Shown here in pieces: positions 35,350 through 46,537 of a stretch of 64,000 nucleotides of DNA. The notes below the pieces were generated by a model. It worked only from the letters and a program-made list of their open reading frames with translations. It was not told the DNA's origin and did no database searches. The position numbers and the translations under genes were made by a program. This DNA comes from Helichrysum umbraculigerum (taxonomy: Eukaryota > Streptophyta > Magnoliopsida > Asterales > Asteraceae): positions 70,591,837 through 70,655,836 of the forward strand of contig CATIUR010000004.1 in assembly GCA_949592205.1 (NCBI GenBank), given 5' to 3'. Position 1 is the stretch's first letter. Each line of letters begins with the position of its first letter.

Positions 35350-36838
35350 TGATGAACGCCAAAATGTGCTATTTTATAGTACTAATTACCCCTTTATTCA
35401 ATACATTTCTTTTGCATTTTTATTGAATGTGATACTCATTTTGTTCATATTTGCATTTAGGAGTTATTTATTGCTTGAATCAGAAAAGAAGCGGAAAACG
35501 TGTTAGTATTGAAGAAAACAGCTAAAATGGTTGAAGATTGATCATTTGAAGTCGACTGGCTAAAACGTTGGAAATTAACATCCATCTTGCGTATGGAAAT
35601 CCATACGGCGTATGGATGTTGTGAGCCGGACCACCAGAATACGCGGGCTGGATCCATGGGCTTTTCAATCCATACGGCGTATGGATGTCCATACGGCGTA
35701 TGGATTGCCTCGGCAGAAACCCTAAATATTTCATTTTACTCTCATTTTTAGGGTATCACCTACATTTTTCTCCCGCCGATTTTACCACTCAAAAACCCTA
35801 ATTCCAGAGCATTTTTTGAGGAGAAAGATCAAGAAGAATTGAAGCTTTTCATTCGTTCAATCCTTATTTCGGTTTCTCGGTTCGAATACATTTCTTCTTT
35901 TCATTTGATTATGATTTCGGTTATGAATATGAATCTGAGTTTCTGTAACATTATGATTGGCTAATTCTTTATTGTATTTGCTTGGATAATGATACTTAGA
36001 TTACAGATTGATTATTGATTTGCGGATTTATTTAGATTTATTGAAAGTTTACGTGTTTATTTGACGATCCTTGGTTATTGAATGATTATTAGTAATTACC
36101 TAACGTGGTTTTATGTTTAATTGAGATTGATTTCCTTTTAATTATAAGATTATTGATAATTGTTGATTTCAATTGACGATTGTTGCTGAATATATTGAGT
36201 TTGACAGGTTAGGGTTAATAATTGATAATGATCATTGATGAACAAGATAACTTTAATTAGTTATAGACTTTGTTGATTCAAGTCAAGAAAATAAATCACA
36301 TAAACGGTGTTGGTTTAATTTAGAATACAATTTGGTGGGCAACGTTAAATTGAACTGTTAGCGGGTTGAAAACAACCTTGTGTCTTTCTTAATTGTGTTT
36401 ATATCAATCTATCTTGTAAGGAAGATTGGTAATATTTGTTACAACACCAATAAATCCATATGTTAGCAAATCAATAAAATGATTTCTGGACTCTAAGGAA
36501 AGTAATCCAAGCAAATGCATTTCTTTTATCATTTGAATTAAATCTTTAATTTAATAAAGTATTTTATCATTTCTTTATTTTTATTATTAATTTTTATTTA
36601 ATAAACCATTTCTTCATAATTGTTTGCCAATTGTTCGATCGGAACTAAAACGTCACCATTATTTATCGCTTTCATTATTTGTATCAATTTCCAATTTATT
36701 TAATTAAACATATGTTCCCTGTGTTCGATCCGGACTTATCATACTATACTATTATATGACCAGGTATTCTTGCCTGAGTTGTATATAGTTAGTAAGGTAA
36801 TTTCCATTTTAAAATAAAGCTCTGTTTACACAGCATCA
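35350..36838 (+). repeat. 5' LTR of element C
   Basis: 1489 bp, TGATGAACGCC...CAGCATCA. Palindromes at 35599-35705, a weak TATA-like CCTAAATATT at 35721-35730, then CT-rich sequence. The remainder is AT-rich and without genes. Confidence 0.96.
35599..35705 (+). repeat. ATCCATACGGCGTATGGAT palindromes in the C 5' LTR
   Basis: Copies at 35599-35617, 35668-35686 and 35687-35705 (last two tandem), plus a decayed copy at about 35580. The 3' LTR has them at 44186-44204, 44255-44273 and 44274-44292, with a better preserved first copy at about 44167. They lie directly upstream of the putative TATA element. Confidence 0.92.
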
Positions 36839-36844
36839 AGTTTT

Positions 36845-36862
36845 TGGCGCCGCTGCCGGGGA
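36845..36862 (+). promoter_or_regulatory. Primer-binding site of element C (tRNA-Asp type)
   Basis: TGGCGCCGCTGCCGGGGA, six bases after the LTR end: the typical Athila PBS. The ~180 bp from here to gag show no other feature. Confidence 0.93.
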
Positions 36863-37042
36863 GCGGTTTGATTCAATTAAGAAAGCTGGAAGTTGTCTTT
36901 TGTTTATTTGTGTGTGATTTTTAGTTAGTTCATCTTTTATTTGGTACTTTGATTAGTTATTTTTCCTTTTTAAGGTTAGTTTATAAGTTAGGGTATTTTA
37001 GTAGCATGTTCTACTGAGTTGAAAAGTTCATTGCAGGAGTTT

Positions 37043-39040
37043 ATGACCCGAACAACAGTTCCAAACCCAACCGACCCTTTTGAAGAACCCGAACGTATAT
37101 TTCATCAAAGAAGACGCGCTGCTTCCGCACCACCGAACTCGCCGTTAGTCAACACTTTTCTTAGCGATGATTTCGAGGTTTTTACCAATAACCTTTTCAC
37201 CCCGCGAACCAGAAACTACCATTCGTATCTAGAAAGCGATTTCGGAGAGTACCTAAAATTCCTTTTTAGAGATCAAGCAGAACCGGACAGCGCAATGGCA
37301 GACGATATCGCCAACATAACTCTTGAGGAGTATTCGAGTCGAATGCGTAATGACTGAGGCACTGGAGTAGTAAGGCCGGCAATTGCGCAAGATGTGGAGT
37401 TTGAAATCAAAGGACAGTTCCTCAAGGAGCTTAGGGAGAATCCTTTTCGTGGAGAAGAAAGGCACGACGCTAACGATCATGTGGAGAAGATCGTGGAGAT
37501 AGCCGATATATTCAACGTTCCCAACATTACACGAGATCAAGTCATGCTCCGAGTATTCCCTATCACACTCAAGGGAGCCGCTAAAAGATGGATTCAAAAT
37601 GAGCCAGCTGGATCCATCACCACATGGGAAGACCTTCGCACGAAGTTTCTTAAGATGTATTGCCCTCCTTTCAAAACTTCGAAGATGATCGATGAGATTA
37701 GAAATTTCAAGCAAGAAATTGATGAGTCGTTATACCAAGCTTGGGAAAGATATAAGGACCTGATGCATAAGTGCCCGCAGCACGACCTTAACGATCAACA
37801 AATCGTGAGTATTTTCTACAAGGGGGTGGATCGTGCCACGAGACAACAACTGGATGCACAAGGGCCTATTCCTAAAAAGGTTCCTCGGGATGCTTTAGCT
37901 GCTATTCGTGACCAAGCAAAGCACTCTCAGCTATGGGATGATGGTACCTCTAGAAGGAAGAGGACTGTGGATAATGAAGATGGGCTTGCAGCCATCACGG
38001 CTAAGCTAGACAGCATGGGTAGAGATATAAAGAAGGTCATGGAGACTGTTCATGCTATCCAAGTAGGATGTGACAACTGTGGAGGAACCCATTTAGTGAA
38101 GGATTGCCCTGAGATGGGAACTGGAGAAGTGACCGAAGAAGTTAAGTTTGGGGAAGCTCAAGCACCATATCGTCAGGGCGGTGGAACATTTTTCAGGAGA
38201 CCATACCAAGATGGAGGTCGTCAGTTTCGCCAAAATCAACCAGGATTTTACACCAAGGAGCAACAGACTGCACCATCTTACGATAAGCAAACCAACTTAG
38301 AAGAGATGATGGGAAAGTTTCTCACCACCAATGAGAAATTCATTGCCAATTCTGGACAAAGGATGGATGCCACTGATGCAGCATTAAGAAACCAAGGGGT
38401 TGCAATCAAACAGATTGAAGGGAATATTTCCAACATTGCTAAAGTTTTTCAAGAGAGATTTCCTGGAACTCTCCCTGGGTACACTGAAACCAATCCACGT
38501 GATCAAGCTAAGGCGGTGATCACCAGAAGTGGAATGATTCATGAAGATCCGGTCGTCAAGAAGAAACCTGTTTCTCAACCCCTACCTGAGAAAGAGAAGG
38601 AAGTAGAAGTTCAAAGTCCTAAGGTGGACACTGAGGCTGATAGAATTGCTAAAGATAAGCCATATGCAAAGGATCATGCACCGCCACTACCTTATCCAGC
38701 AGCTTTGAAAAGAGGGAAGGATGATGCTCAATACCACCAGTTTCTAGAGAATCTGAAGCAACTCCACATTAACATTCCTTTTGTGAAGGCCATTGCTCAA
38801 ATGCCCAAGTATGTAAAGTATTTGAAGGAACTGTTGGCCAACAAGAGCAAGCTAATGGAGGCAACTACAGTAACGATGAACGAGAGATGCTCAGCAGTGA
38901 TGCAAAACAAACTTCCGCCAAAAATGAAAGACCCTGGGAGTATCACTCTTCCTTGTCTTATTGGAAGTTTGGATATAACTCATGCACTGGCTGACTTAGG
39001 GGCATGCATATCAATAATGCCTTATACTATGTATGCTTGA
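37043..39040 (+). pseudogene. Gag and protease N-terminal region of element C
   Basis: The first in-frame ATG is at 37043 (the frame is open from 37019). One TGA at 37355-37357 interrupts; the same frame continues to the TGA at 39038-39040. The Athila capsid core is at about 37410-37930 (GAAKRWIQNEP near 37580, QAWERYKDLMHKCP near 37740). A single half-knuckle (CDNCGGTHLVKDC) is near 38075-38115. A long polar linker follows, then the conserved pre-protease region (YPAALKRGKDDAQYHQFLENL near 38700) and the protease-like DLGACISIMPY near 39000. Both stops are consistent with CGA-to-TGA changes. Confidence 0.92.
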
Positions 39041-41455
39041 CTCAAGTTAGGGGAACCAAAGCCAATTAGGATGTGCATTGAGTTAGCAGATCGTTCAGTT
39101 CAATATCCTAAAGGAATGGTCGAGAATGTGTTGGTCAAGGTAGATAAGTTTGTTTTCCCTTGTGATTTTGTGATTCTTGATATGGTAGAAGATTCTAAGG
39201 TACCTATCATTTTGGGAAGACCTTTTCTAGCCACTGCAAGGGCATTGATAGATGTTTTTGATAGAAAGATCACTCTGAGAGTAGGAGATGATGAAGTAGT
39301 GTTTGATGTTAACAAGTCAATGCAATATCCTGCTGCAGTTGATGATACTTGTTACTTTGTGAGTGCTAGAGAAATGTCTGATGATGAGGAATTCCTACAA
39401 AGTCTCATGGAAGATGAAGATCTTGATCCCATGATTCTTGAAGGATGGACGGGAAGTCTAGAAGCAATCCGTGATATCGAAGAATTTGATAAGTTGCTTG
39501 AGGAAATGGAAATCACGAGTGATGAGGAGTTAGAGAGTGATGAAATTAAGTTGATGAAGAGCGAAGAATCGGTCTTGACTAATGGTATTTTAATTAAGAA
39601 AGAGACTCGCATCACTATGCATGGGATTCCTTGCTCAAGAGAAGATGTGTTGGCAGTTAAATCTTCGTTTGAAGAACCACCAAAGTTAGAATTGAAAGAT
39701 TTACCGACCCATTTGGAATATGCATATTTGCAAGGAGAGTCGGACCTGCCAGTTATCATTTTGTCTCAATTATCAGCGAACGAGAAAGAAAGTTTATTGA
39801 AGGTTCTGAAGGAGCATAAGCATGCTATAGCATGGACGATTGGTGATATCAAGGGAATAAGCCCCTCTTACTGTACTCACAAGATTCTCATGGAATCTGA
39901 TTTTAAACCAGTTGTACAACCATTGAGACGGCTGAATCCCAAGGTCACGGATGTAGTGAGAAAGGAGATCATTAAGTTGCTTGACTCTGGGTTGATATAC
40001 CTAATCTCCGATAGTCCATGGGTTAGTCTCATTCATGTTGTGCCCAAGAAAGGAGGTATGACTGTGGTTGCTAATGAGAAGAATGAGTTAATACCTACGA
40101 TAACAGTCACTGGATGGAGAGTTTGTATCGATTATAGGAAGTTGAATGATGCTACACGCAAGGATCACTTTCCCTTGCCGTTCATCGATCAAATGCTCGA
40201 ACGTCTAGCCGGAAAAGAATACTATTGTATTTTAGACGGTTTTTCCGGGTATTTCCAAATTCCGATAGATGCAAATGATCAAGACAAGACCACATTCACA
40301 TGCCCATTTGGAACTTTTGCTTATCGGAGGATGCATTTCGGTCTGTGCAATGCACCCGCAACATTTCAAAGGTGCATGATGGCAATTTTCGATGACATGG
40401 TGGAGGATAGAATGGATATATTCATGGACGATTTCTCCGTGTTCGGAAATTCGTTTGATGAATGCTTAGCAAATCTGAAAAAGATGTTGCAGAGATACGA
40501 GAGTTCGAATCTGGTGTTAAATTGGGAGAAGTGCCATTTCATGGTACGTGAAGGAATTATTTTGGGGCATAAAATTTCAAGTGTTGGTATTGAAGTAGAT
40601 CAAGCGAAAGTTGAGGCCATAGCAAAGCTAGCTCATCCAACAAATGTTAAAGGAATACGAAGTTTCCTAGGACATGCTGGGTTTTATAGAAGATTCATCA
40701 AGGATTTTTCAAAGATAGCTCGTCCTATGAACAAGTTACTGGAGAAAGATGCTAAGTTTGTGTTTTCAAAGGAATGTCAAGATGCATTCAATTTTTTAAA
40801 AGAAAAGTTGGTATCCGCGCCTATTATGATTAGTCCAAATTGGGATCTCCCATTTGAGTTAATGTGTGACGCTAGTGACTATGCTGTTGGAGCAATTTTA
40901 GGTCAGAGGGTTGATAAGAAGTTTCAACCGATCTATTATGCAAGCAAGACTTTGACGAGCGCGCAAGAGAATTACACGACAACTGAGAAGGAATTGCTTG
41001 CTGTTGTTTTTGCGTTTGACAAATTTCGCTCTTATTTGGTTTTGTCAAAAACGGTAGTTTTTACCGATCATTCTGCATTGCGATATCTGTTTAACAAGAA
41101 AGATGCGAAGCCAAGATTGCTGCGATGGATTTTGTTGTTACAAGAGTTTGATATAGAGATTCGAGACAAGAAGGGAGCTGAAAATCTGGCTGCTGTCCAC
41201 TTATCAAGATTAGAAAATCCAGAGCTGGATAAGTTAGATGAATGGGAAATTCAGGATAAATTTCCTGATGAAAGCTTGCTAAAGGCAATTTTGAATGAAT
41301 TTCCATGGTTTGCCGATATTGCAAACTTCCTAGTTACAAACACTCTTCTGTCTGGATTGGAATTCAACCAACGAAAAAGATTTTTCTCATCTTTACGATA
41401 TTACTTCTGGGAAGACCCGTACTTGTTCAGACAGTGTGCTGATAGAATTGTTTGA
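39041..41455 (+). pseudogene. Protease, reverse transcriptase and RNase H of element C
   Basis: Same frame as gag, beginning after the TGA at 39038. Protease C-terminal part LADRSVQYPKGMVENVLV and ILGRPFLATARALIDV (39085-39260). An acidic linker (to ~39650) precedes RT: GWRVCIDYRKLN near 40115, LDGFSGYFQIPI near 40235, catalytic F-M-D-D near 40420. RNase H follows: MCDASDYAVGAILGQ near 40865, ENYTTTEKELLAVVFAF near 40970, FTDHSALRYLF near 41060. The frame is otherwise intact to the TGA at 41453-41455. All catalytic residues I can check are present. Confidence 0.93.
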
Positions 41456-42583
41456 AGGTGTGTAGCTGGAGAGGAATGCGACATAATTTTAGAGCATTGT
41501 CATGATGGTCCGGCTGGAGGACATCATGGTCCTAATTATACTGCAAGAAAGATATTTGAGGCAGGTTTTTACTGGCCAACCATTTATAAGGACGCATTCA
41601 AGTATGTGAAGGAGTGTGATGCCTGTCAACGCACTGGGAGAATTTCTAAGAGAGATGAAATGCTGCAAAATACAATAATGGTAAGTGAGATTTTTGATGT
41701 GTGGGGGATAGATTATATGGGCCCGTTTCCACCTAGTAATGGAAATAAATACATCATTGTGGCTATGGATTATGTTTCTAAGTGGGCCGAAGCAAAAGCA
41801 TTACCTACAAATGGTGCTAGAGTTGTGGTGAAATTTCTTACGCAGTTGTATTCGCGTTTTGGAGCACCGAAAGCTTTAATTAGTGATCGGGGGACGCATT
41901 TCACAAATGCTCAATTGGAAAAAGTGCTGCGGAAGTATGGAGTAAATCACAAGTTTTCGACTGCTTATCATCCACAGACAAGTGGTCAAGTGGAAGTAAC
42001 CAATATGGGATTGAAGCATATTTTAGAACGTTCAGTTGAAGGAAACCCTAAGAACTGGTCGTATAAGTTGGATGATGCATTATGGGTGGCACGAACAGCT
42101 TTTAAGTCATCAATTGGAACAACACCTTATCGTCTTCTTTATGGGAAGGCTTGTCACTTGCCTTTTGAGTTGGAGCATAAGGCATACTGGGCTCTAAAGC
42201 AGTGCAATCTTGATGATCAGTTAGCTGGAAAAGAGAGAATGGCACAGCTAAATGAGTTGGATGAGTTAAGGGTGAATGCCTATGATAATTCAAGACTGTT
42301 CAAGGAGCGAACAAAGAAATGGCATGATGCTCATCTTAAGGAGAATCTTACATTTGAGAAAGGTGATAAAGTTCTATTGTATAGTTCTAGGTTGCATTTG
42401 TTCCCAGGTAAGTTAAAGACAAGCTGGACAGGTCCCTTTGTGGTTGAGAAAGTTTACCCTTTTGGTGCTGTTGATCTTCAAGGACATTCTGGAAAAACCT
42501 TCAAGGTAAATGGAAGTCGGTTGAAGAAGTACTATGGTGATGTTAGGGACTCTAAGCGTGATTTGAAGATGAATTTGAGTTAA
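41456..42583 (+). pseudogene. Integrase of element C
   Basis: In frame with RT-RNase H after the TGA at 41453. The HHCC zinc finger runs from about 41495 (H-C-H-D-G ... H-H-G-P) to CDACQRTG near 41620. Core: WGIDYMGPF with Asp near 41705, SDRGTHF near 41885, GQVEVTN with Glu near 41990. C-terminal part has KGDKVLLYSSRL and WTGPFVV near 42430 and no chromodomain, as expected for Athila. Ends at 42583. Apart from the stop at its start the domain looks intact. Confidence 0.92.
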
Positions 42584-42935
42584 GTTATGAAGAGAGAGGT
42601 CGAGCTTACCGACGTGATAAACAAAAGCGCTTTCGGGAGACAACCCGTCATTTTCTTATTTTGTTATTTGTTATTTTGTTTTATTGTTTTCGGTTTGTAG
42701 GTTGAACTTTGTGGGTGTGTTCCCTGGAAACCCTCACGAGACTACAACTCATCCACTCAGGATGCTAAGAGGTTTAAAGGCTTGTTGCATATGCTAAATG
42801 CAACCGTGATGCCTACGGAAGTGTGATGTTGTATATTTTCTTATGTGGATCGAAGTCCTTCAAGGATTAATCTTCCAAATCAGGGGAGTATTTCTTTTCA
42901 CTTCTTTTCTATTCCCTATTTTTATTGTTTTCTTT

Positions 42936-42984
42936 TGCAATGAGGACATTGCATACTTTTAAGTGGGGGATGGGGGAAAAGAAG
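42936..42984 (+). promoter_or_regulatory. Internal hairpin plus PPT-like tract in element C
   Basis: Arms TGCAAT (42936-42941) and ATTGCA (42948-42953) around the loop GAGGAC, then 7 nt, then the polypurine run AAGTGGGGGATGGGGG and AAAAGAAG (42961-42984). It has the layout of the terminal PPT site at 43900-43936, about 1 kb upstream of it. Confidence 0.82.
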
Positions 42985-43360
42985 TCTATTTGTCCTTAAG
43001 ATATGAATGGTAAATATTGGAAAATTTTAATGTTAAAGGGCACTCTACATGTTAGTCATTTTTCAGCCCAAAACTTTGTTTTAAAAAAATTGTTTTCTAC
43101 GTAAAGGTTAGCGAATCTTGTAACATATTTTGGGAATTCAATGGATGAAATGAATTTAATGTTTATATACTAGATAGTTCATCATAAGATGTATCGATAG
43201 GCAATCTATATGACGGTTGTTGAGCTATTAAGAAATTTAATACTTTAAGTAGGGATTTATCTTAAGAGGATCTTTAGCAAAGTATGATTTTAGTCTTAAT
43301 TCTTATATGATAGCGTGTTATAATCCATAATTTTGGGATCCTAATTATCTTCATTTGGGA

Positions 43361-43533
43361 ATATACTGGATGTTGACTCCTCTGTTGTACGAAAGTACTG
43401 ACCTGGTTTCCGCCAGTATATTTGATATAAAAATAAAAGAAAAGAGTACAAAGGACTCATGAATTGAAAAACCAAAACCAAGTTATGTCGCTCTGTTGTA
43501 CTGAGGTACAGACCTGTCACCAATGTCTTGGTT
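43361..43533 (+). repeat. Two nested stem-loops sharing CTCTGTTGTAC...GACCTG in element C
   Basis: Copy 1: outer arms ATATACTGG (43361-43369) and CCAGTATAT (43413-43421), inner GTAC-GAAA-GTAC (43387-43398). Copy 2: outer arms AACCAAG (43476-43482) and CTTGGTT (43527-43533), inner GTAC-TGAG-GTAC (43498-43509). The inner parts share CTCTGTTGTAC upstream and GACCTG downstream. The outer arms differ completely in sequence yet each pairs perfectly. Confidence 0.8.
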
Positions 43534-43899
43534 TGAAAAATGATGGATTTATTTGGATGTTCATTATTTGGAGAATTGTGACACGTTATTTGTATAAGAG
43601 TATTTTGCTATTGAGAATCAAGGGTAAAGCCTACTAGAATAATAATGTATGAGCTCAATTTCTGAATTTTAGATTGTTTAAGTGGATAACAATATCGGTA
43701 ATCTGAGTGAATTATCTTTTATGTCTAATAATAATGTATTAAAGTTGTTTCCCTTAGAGAGTTTCTTGATTGCTAAGCGTTAAGGTAGAATCGATTTTAA
43801 GATAGGAATTTGGTTTGTCGAGTGCTGTGTAGTATGCAAGTCCTTTTGCACTTTTGTTTGCCGTTCATATTTAAAGTTTTGAGTTTTTGAATCGAAAGT

Positions 43900-43936
43900 C
43901 TACTTGAGGACAAGTAGGATTCAAGTGGGGGATGTT
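43900..43936 (+). promoter_or_regulatory. Polypurine tract of element C preceded by a GAGGAC-loop hairpin
   Basis: Arms CTACTT (43900-43905) and AAGTAG (43912-43917) around the loop GAGGAC, 5-nt spacer, PPT AAGTGGGGGATGTT (43923-43936), then the LTR at 43937. Loop and spacer length match element F although the stem sequence is different. Confidence 0.9.
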
Positions 43937-45425
43937 TGATGAACGCCAAAATGTGCTATTTTATAGTACTAATTACCCCTTTATTCAATACATTTCTTAT
44001 GCATTTTTATTGAATGTGATACTCATTTCGTTCATATTTGCATTTAGGAGTTATTTGAAGCTTGAATCAGAAAAGAAGCGGAAAACGTGCTAGTATTGAA
44101 GAAAATAGCTAAAATGGTTGAAGATTGATCATTTGAAGTCGACTGGCTAAAAAGTTGGAAATTAACATCCATACGGCATATGGAAATCCATACGGCGTAT
44201 GGATGTTGTGAGCCGGACCGCCAGAATACGCGGGCTGGATCCATGGGCTTTTCAATCCATACGGCGTATGGATGTCCATACGGCGTATGGATTGCCTCAG
44301 CAGAAACCCTAAATATTTCATTTCACTCTCATTTTTAGGGTATCACCTACATTTTTCTCCAGCCGATTTTACCACTCAAAAACCCTAATTCTAGAGCATT
44401 TTTTGAGGAGAAAGATCAAGAAGAATTGAAGCTTTTCATTCGTTCAATCCTTATTTCGGTTTCTCGGTTCGAATACATTTCTTCTTTTCATTTGATTATG
44501 ATTTCGGTTATGAATATGAATCTGAGTTTCTGTAACATTATGATTGGCTAATTCTTTATTGTATTTGCTTGGATAATGATACTTAGATTACGGATTGATT
44601 ATTGATTTGCGGATTTATTTAGATTTATTGAAAGTTTACGTGTTTATTTGACGATCCTTGGTTATTGAATGATTATTAGTAATTACCTAACGTGGTTTTA
44701 TGGTTAATTGAGATTGATTTCCTTTTAATTATAAGATTATTGATAATTGTTGATTTCAATTGACGATTGTTGCTGAATATATTGAGTTTGACAGGTTAGG
44801 GTTAATAATTGATAATGATCATTGATGAACAAGATAACTTTAATTAGTTATAAACTTTGTTGATTCAAGTCAAGAAAATAAATCACATAAACGGTGTTGG
44901 TTTAATTTAGAATACAATTTGGTGGGCAACGTTAAATTGAACTGTTAGCGGGTTGAAAACAACCTTGTGTCTTTCTTAATTGTGTTTATATCAATCTATC
45001 TTGTAAGGAAGATTGGTAATATTTGTTAAAACACCAATAAATCCATATGTTAGCAAATCAATAAAATGATTTCTGGACTCTAAGGAAAGTAATCCAAGCA
45101 AATGCATTTCTTTTATCATTCGAATTAAATCTTTAATTTAATAAAGTATTTTATCATTTCTTTATTTTTATTATTAAGTTTTATTTAATAAACCATTTCT
45201 TCATAATTGTTTGCCAATTGTTCGATCGGAACTAAAACGTCACCATTATTTATCGCTTTCATTATTTGTATCAATTTCCAATTTATTTAATTAAACATAT
45301 GTTCCCTGTGTTCGATCCGGACTTATCATACTATACTATTATATGACCAGGTATTCTTGCCTGAGTTGTGTATAGTTAGTAAGGTAATTTCCATTTTAAA
45401 ATAAAGCTCTGTTTACACAGCATCA
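43937..45425 (+). repeat. 3' LTR of element C
   Basis: 1489 bp, same length as the 5' LTR with no net indel. Ends CAGCATCA at 45425, followed by TGCGG and minus-strand gag of B. Confidence 0.96.
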
Positions 45426-45430
45426 TGCGG

Positions 45431-46280
45431 CATTTAGAACAGAAGGGTCTGTTCCCAGTGTAACCCTTTTTGGTTTCGGTTCCAGAGGTGTAGGCCTTCA
45501 CAGTCTCAGGCCTTTTTGAGGGTTGTTGTTTTTGATTTTGATTGTTGGGGTTCTCAGACCACTTGCATTTGTTATCCCCTGTTTGATTTCCAGTGTTTTT
45601 TTCAGCAGGTGTGGCTCGGCGAACGACCTGAGCCATGAGATTATGTGCCATACGGACGGCACTTTGAATTGTATCAGGTTTGGATGAAGTTACCATCCCC
45701 TGAATCTTTTCCGGGAGTCCCCAGATGTATGTCTCAACCCGTTTGTACTCTAGGTCAACCATTGAGGGCACAGGAGTGCCAATTGATGAAAATGGGTGGT
45801 GTAAGTGGTGATGTCGTTGTTTTTGACTGTGAGGTTCCAGAACTCGACCTCAAGCTGTTGTAGCTCTTCCCGGGGATAGTACTCGTCCCCGAGCATTTTC
45901 TTCAGATCCTCCTAACGGAGTTGGTAAGCAGTATCGATGCCCATGGTCTGAGCATGGGGGTTCCACCAAGTTAAAGCACCTTCCATGAAAGTGCAGGTGG
46001 AGTACTTGACCTTGCAGTCTTCTGGGCAGTTACATATTCCGAAGACTTATTCCATCTTTTCAATCCACCGCAACAGACCTATGGCTCCGTCAGTGCCCTT
46101 AAAGTTCAAGGGTTTGCAGTGTAGGAAGTCTTTGTAGGAGCAGGGTTTGCTTAGTGGAGTGTTGTTCGTGGTATCTTTAGTGCCTGAGCTTTGTTGCCGG
46201 GCAGCTATAGCATCAGCTACCCCTTGGGCAACGAGTCGATTGATGTCAGCTTGGCTATATTTTTGTCGTCTTGGAGGCAT
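45431..46280 (-). pseudogene. Gag of element B
   Basis: Minus strand from ATG at 46280 (MPPRRQ start shared with D at 55743). It has SYKDFLHCKPLNFKGTDGAIG near 46120 and the capsid core with ALTWW near 45990. It is interrupted by stops after EKME (near 46050) and near 45915, and by frame changes; the frame at 45771-45431 carries the C-terminal capsid (YIWGLPEKIQG) and the start of the zinc region. C inserted inside the zinc-knuckle region; the gene resumes at 35344. D's intact gag is the better guide to its original layout. Confidence 0.87.
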
Positions 46281-46537
46281 AATGCTTGAATGAACAAAGA
46301 GAAAGAGATAAGTGAGATGTCTGTACAAAGGTTATGATATATCACATATGTATATATAAGGAGGTAATATACAACAACACGAAGTGATAATCATATTTCA
46401 TCAAATAATAAGATTGATACCGTACAAGGTATGAATTCAAAAGATTACAGAACTCAGAGTTAACAAAAGATGCCGGGAATTATTACATCCGGTCAGTTTT
46501 ACATAGATAGCTAATAGGTTACATGATAGATACTACA

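Larger units (their letters stand above)
42584..43899 (+). other. 3' non-coding region of element C
   Basis: About 1.3 kb without a supported ORF and no env-like sequence. It contains an internal hairpin plus PPT-like tract (42936-42984) and a duplicated nested stem-loop (43361-43533), both listed separately. Confidence 0.85.
35350..45425 (+). mobile_element. Element C: Athila-lineage Ty3/gypsy element, near-complete
   Basis: 10,076 bp with two 1489-bp LTRs, the target duplication TGCGG (35345-35349 and 45426-45430), Athila PBS, gag-protease-RT-RNase H-integrase on the plus strand, a 1.3-kb 3' non-coding region and PPT. By eye the LTRs differ at about two dozen positions (roughly 1.6 percent). 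All coding segments are in one frame, interrupted only by three TGA codons (37355, 39038 and 41453). Confidence 0.96.
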
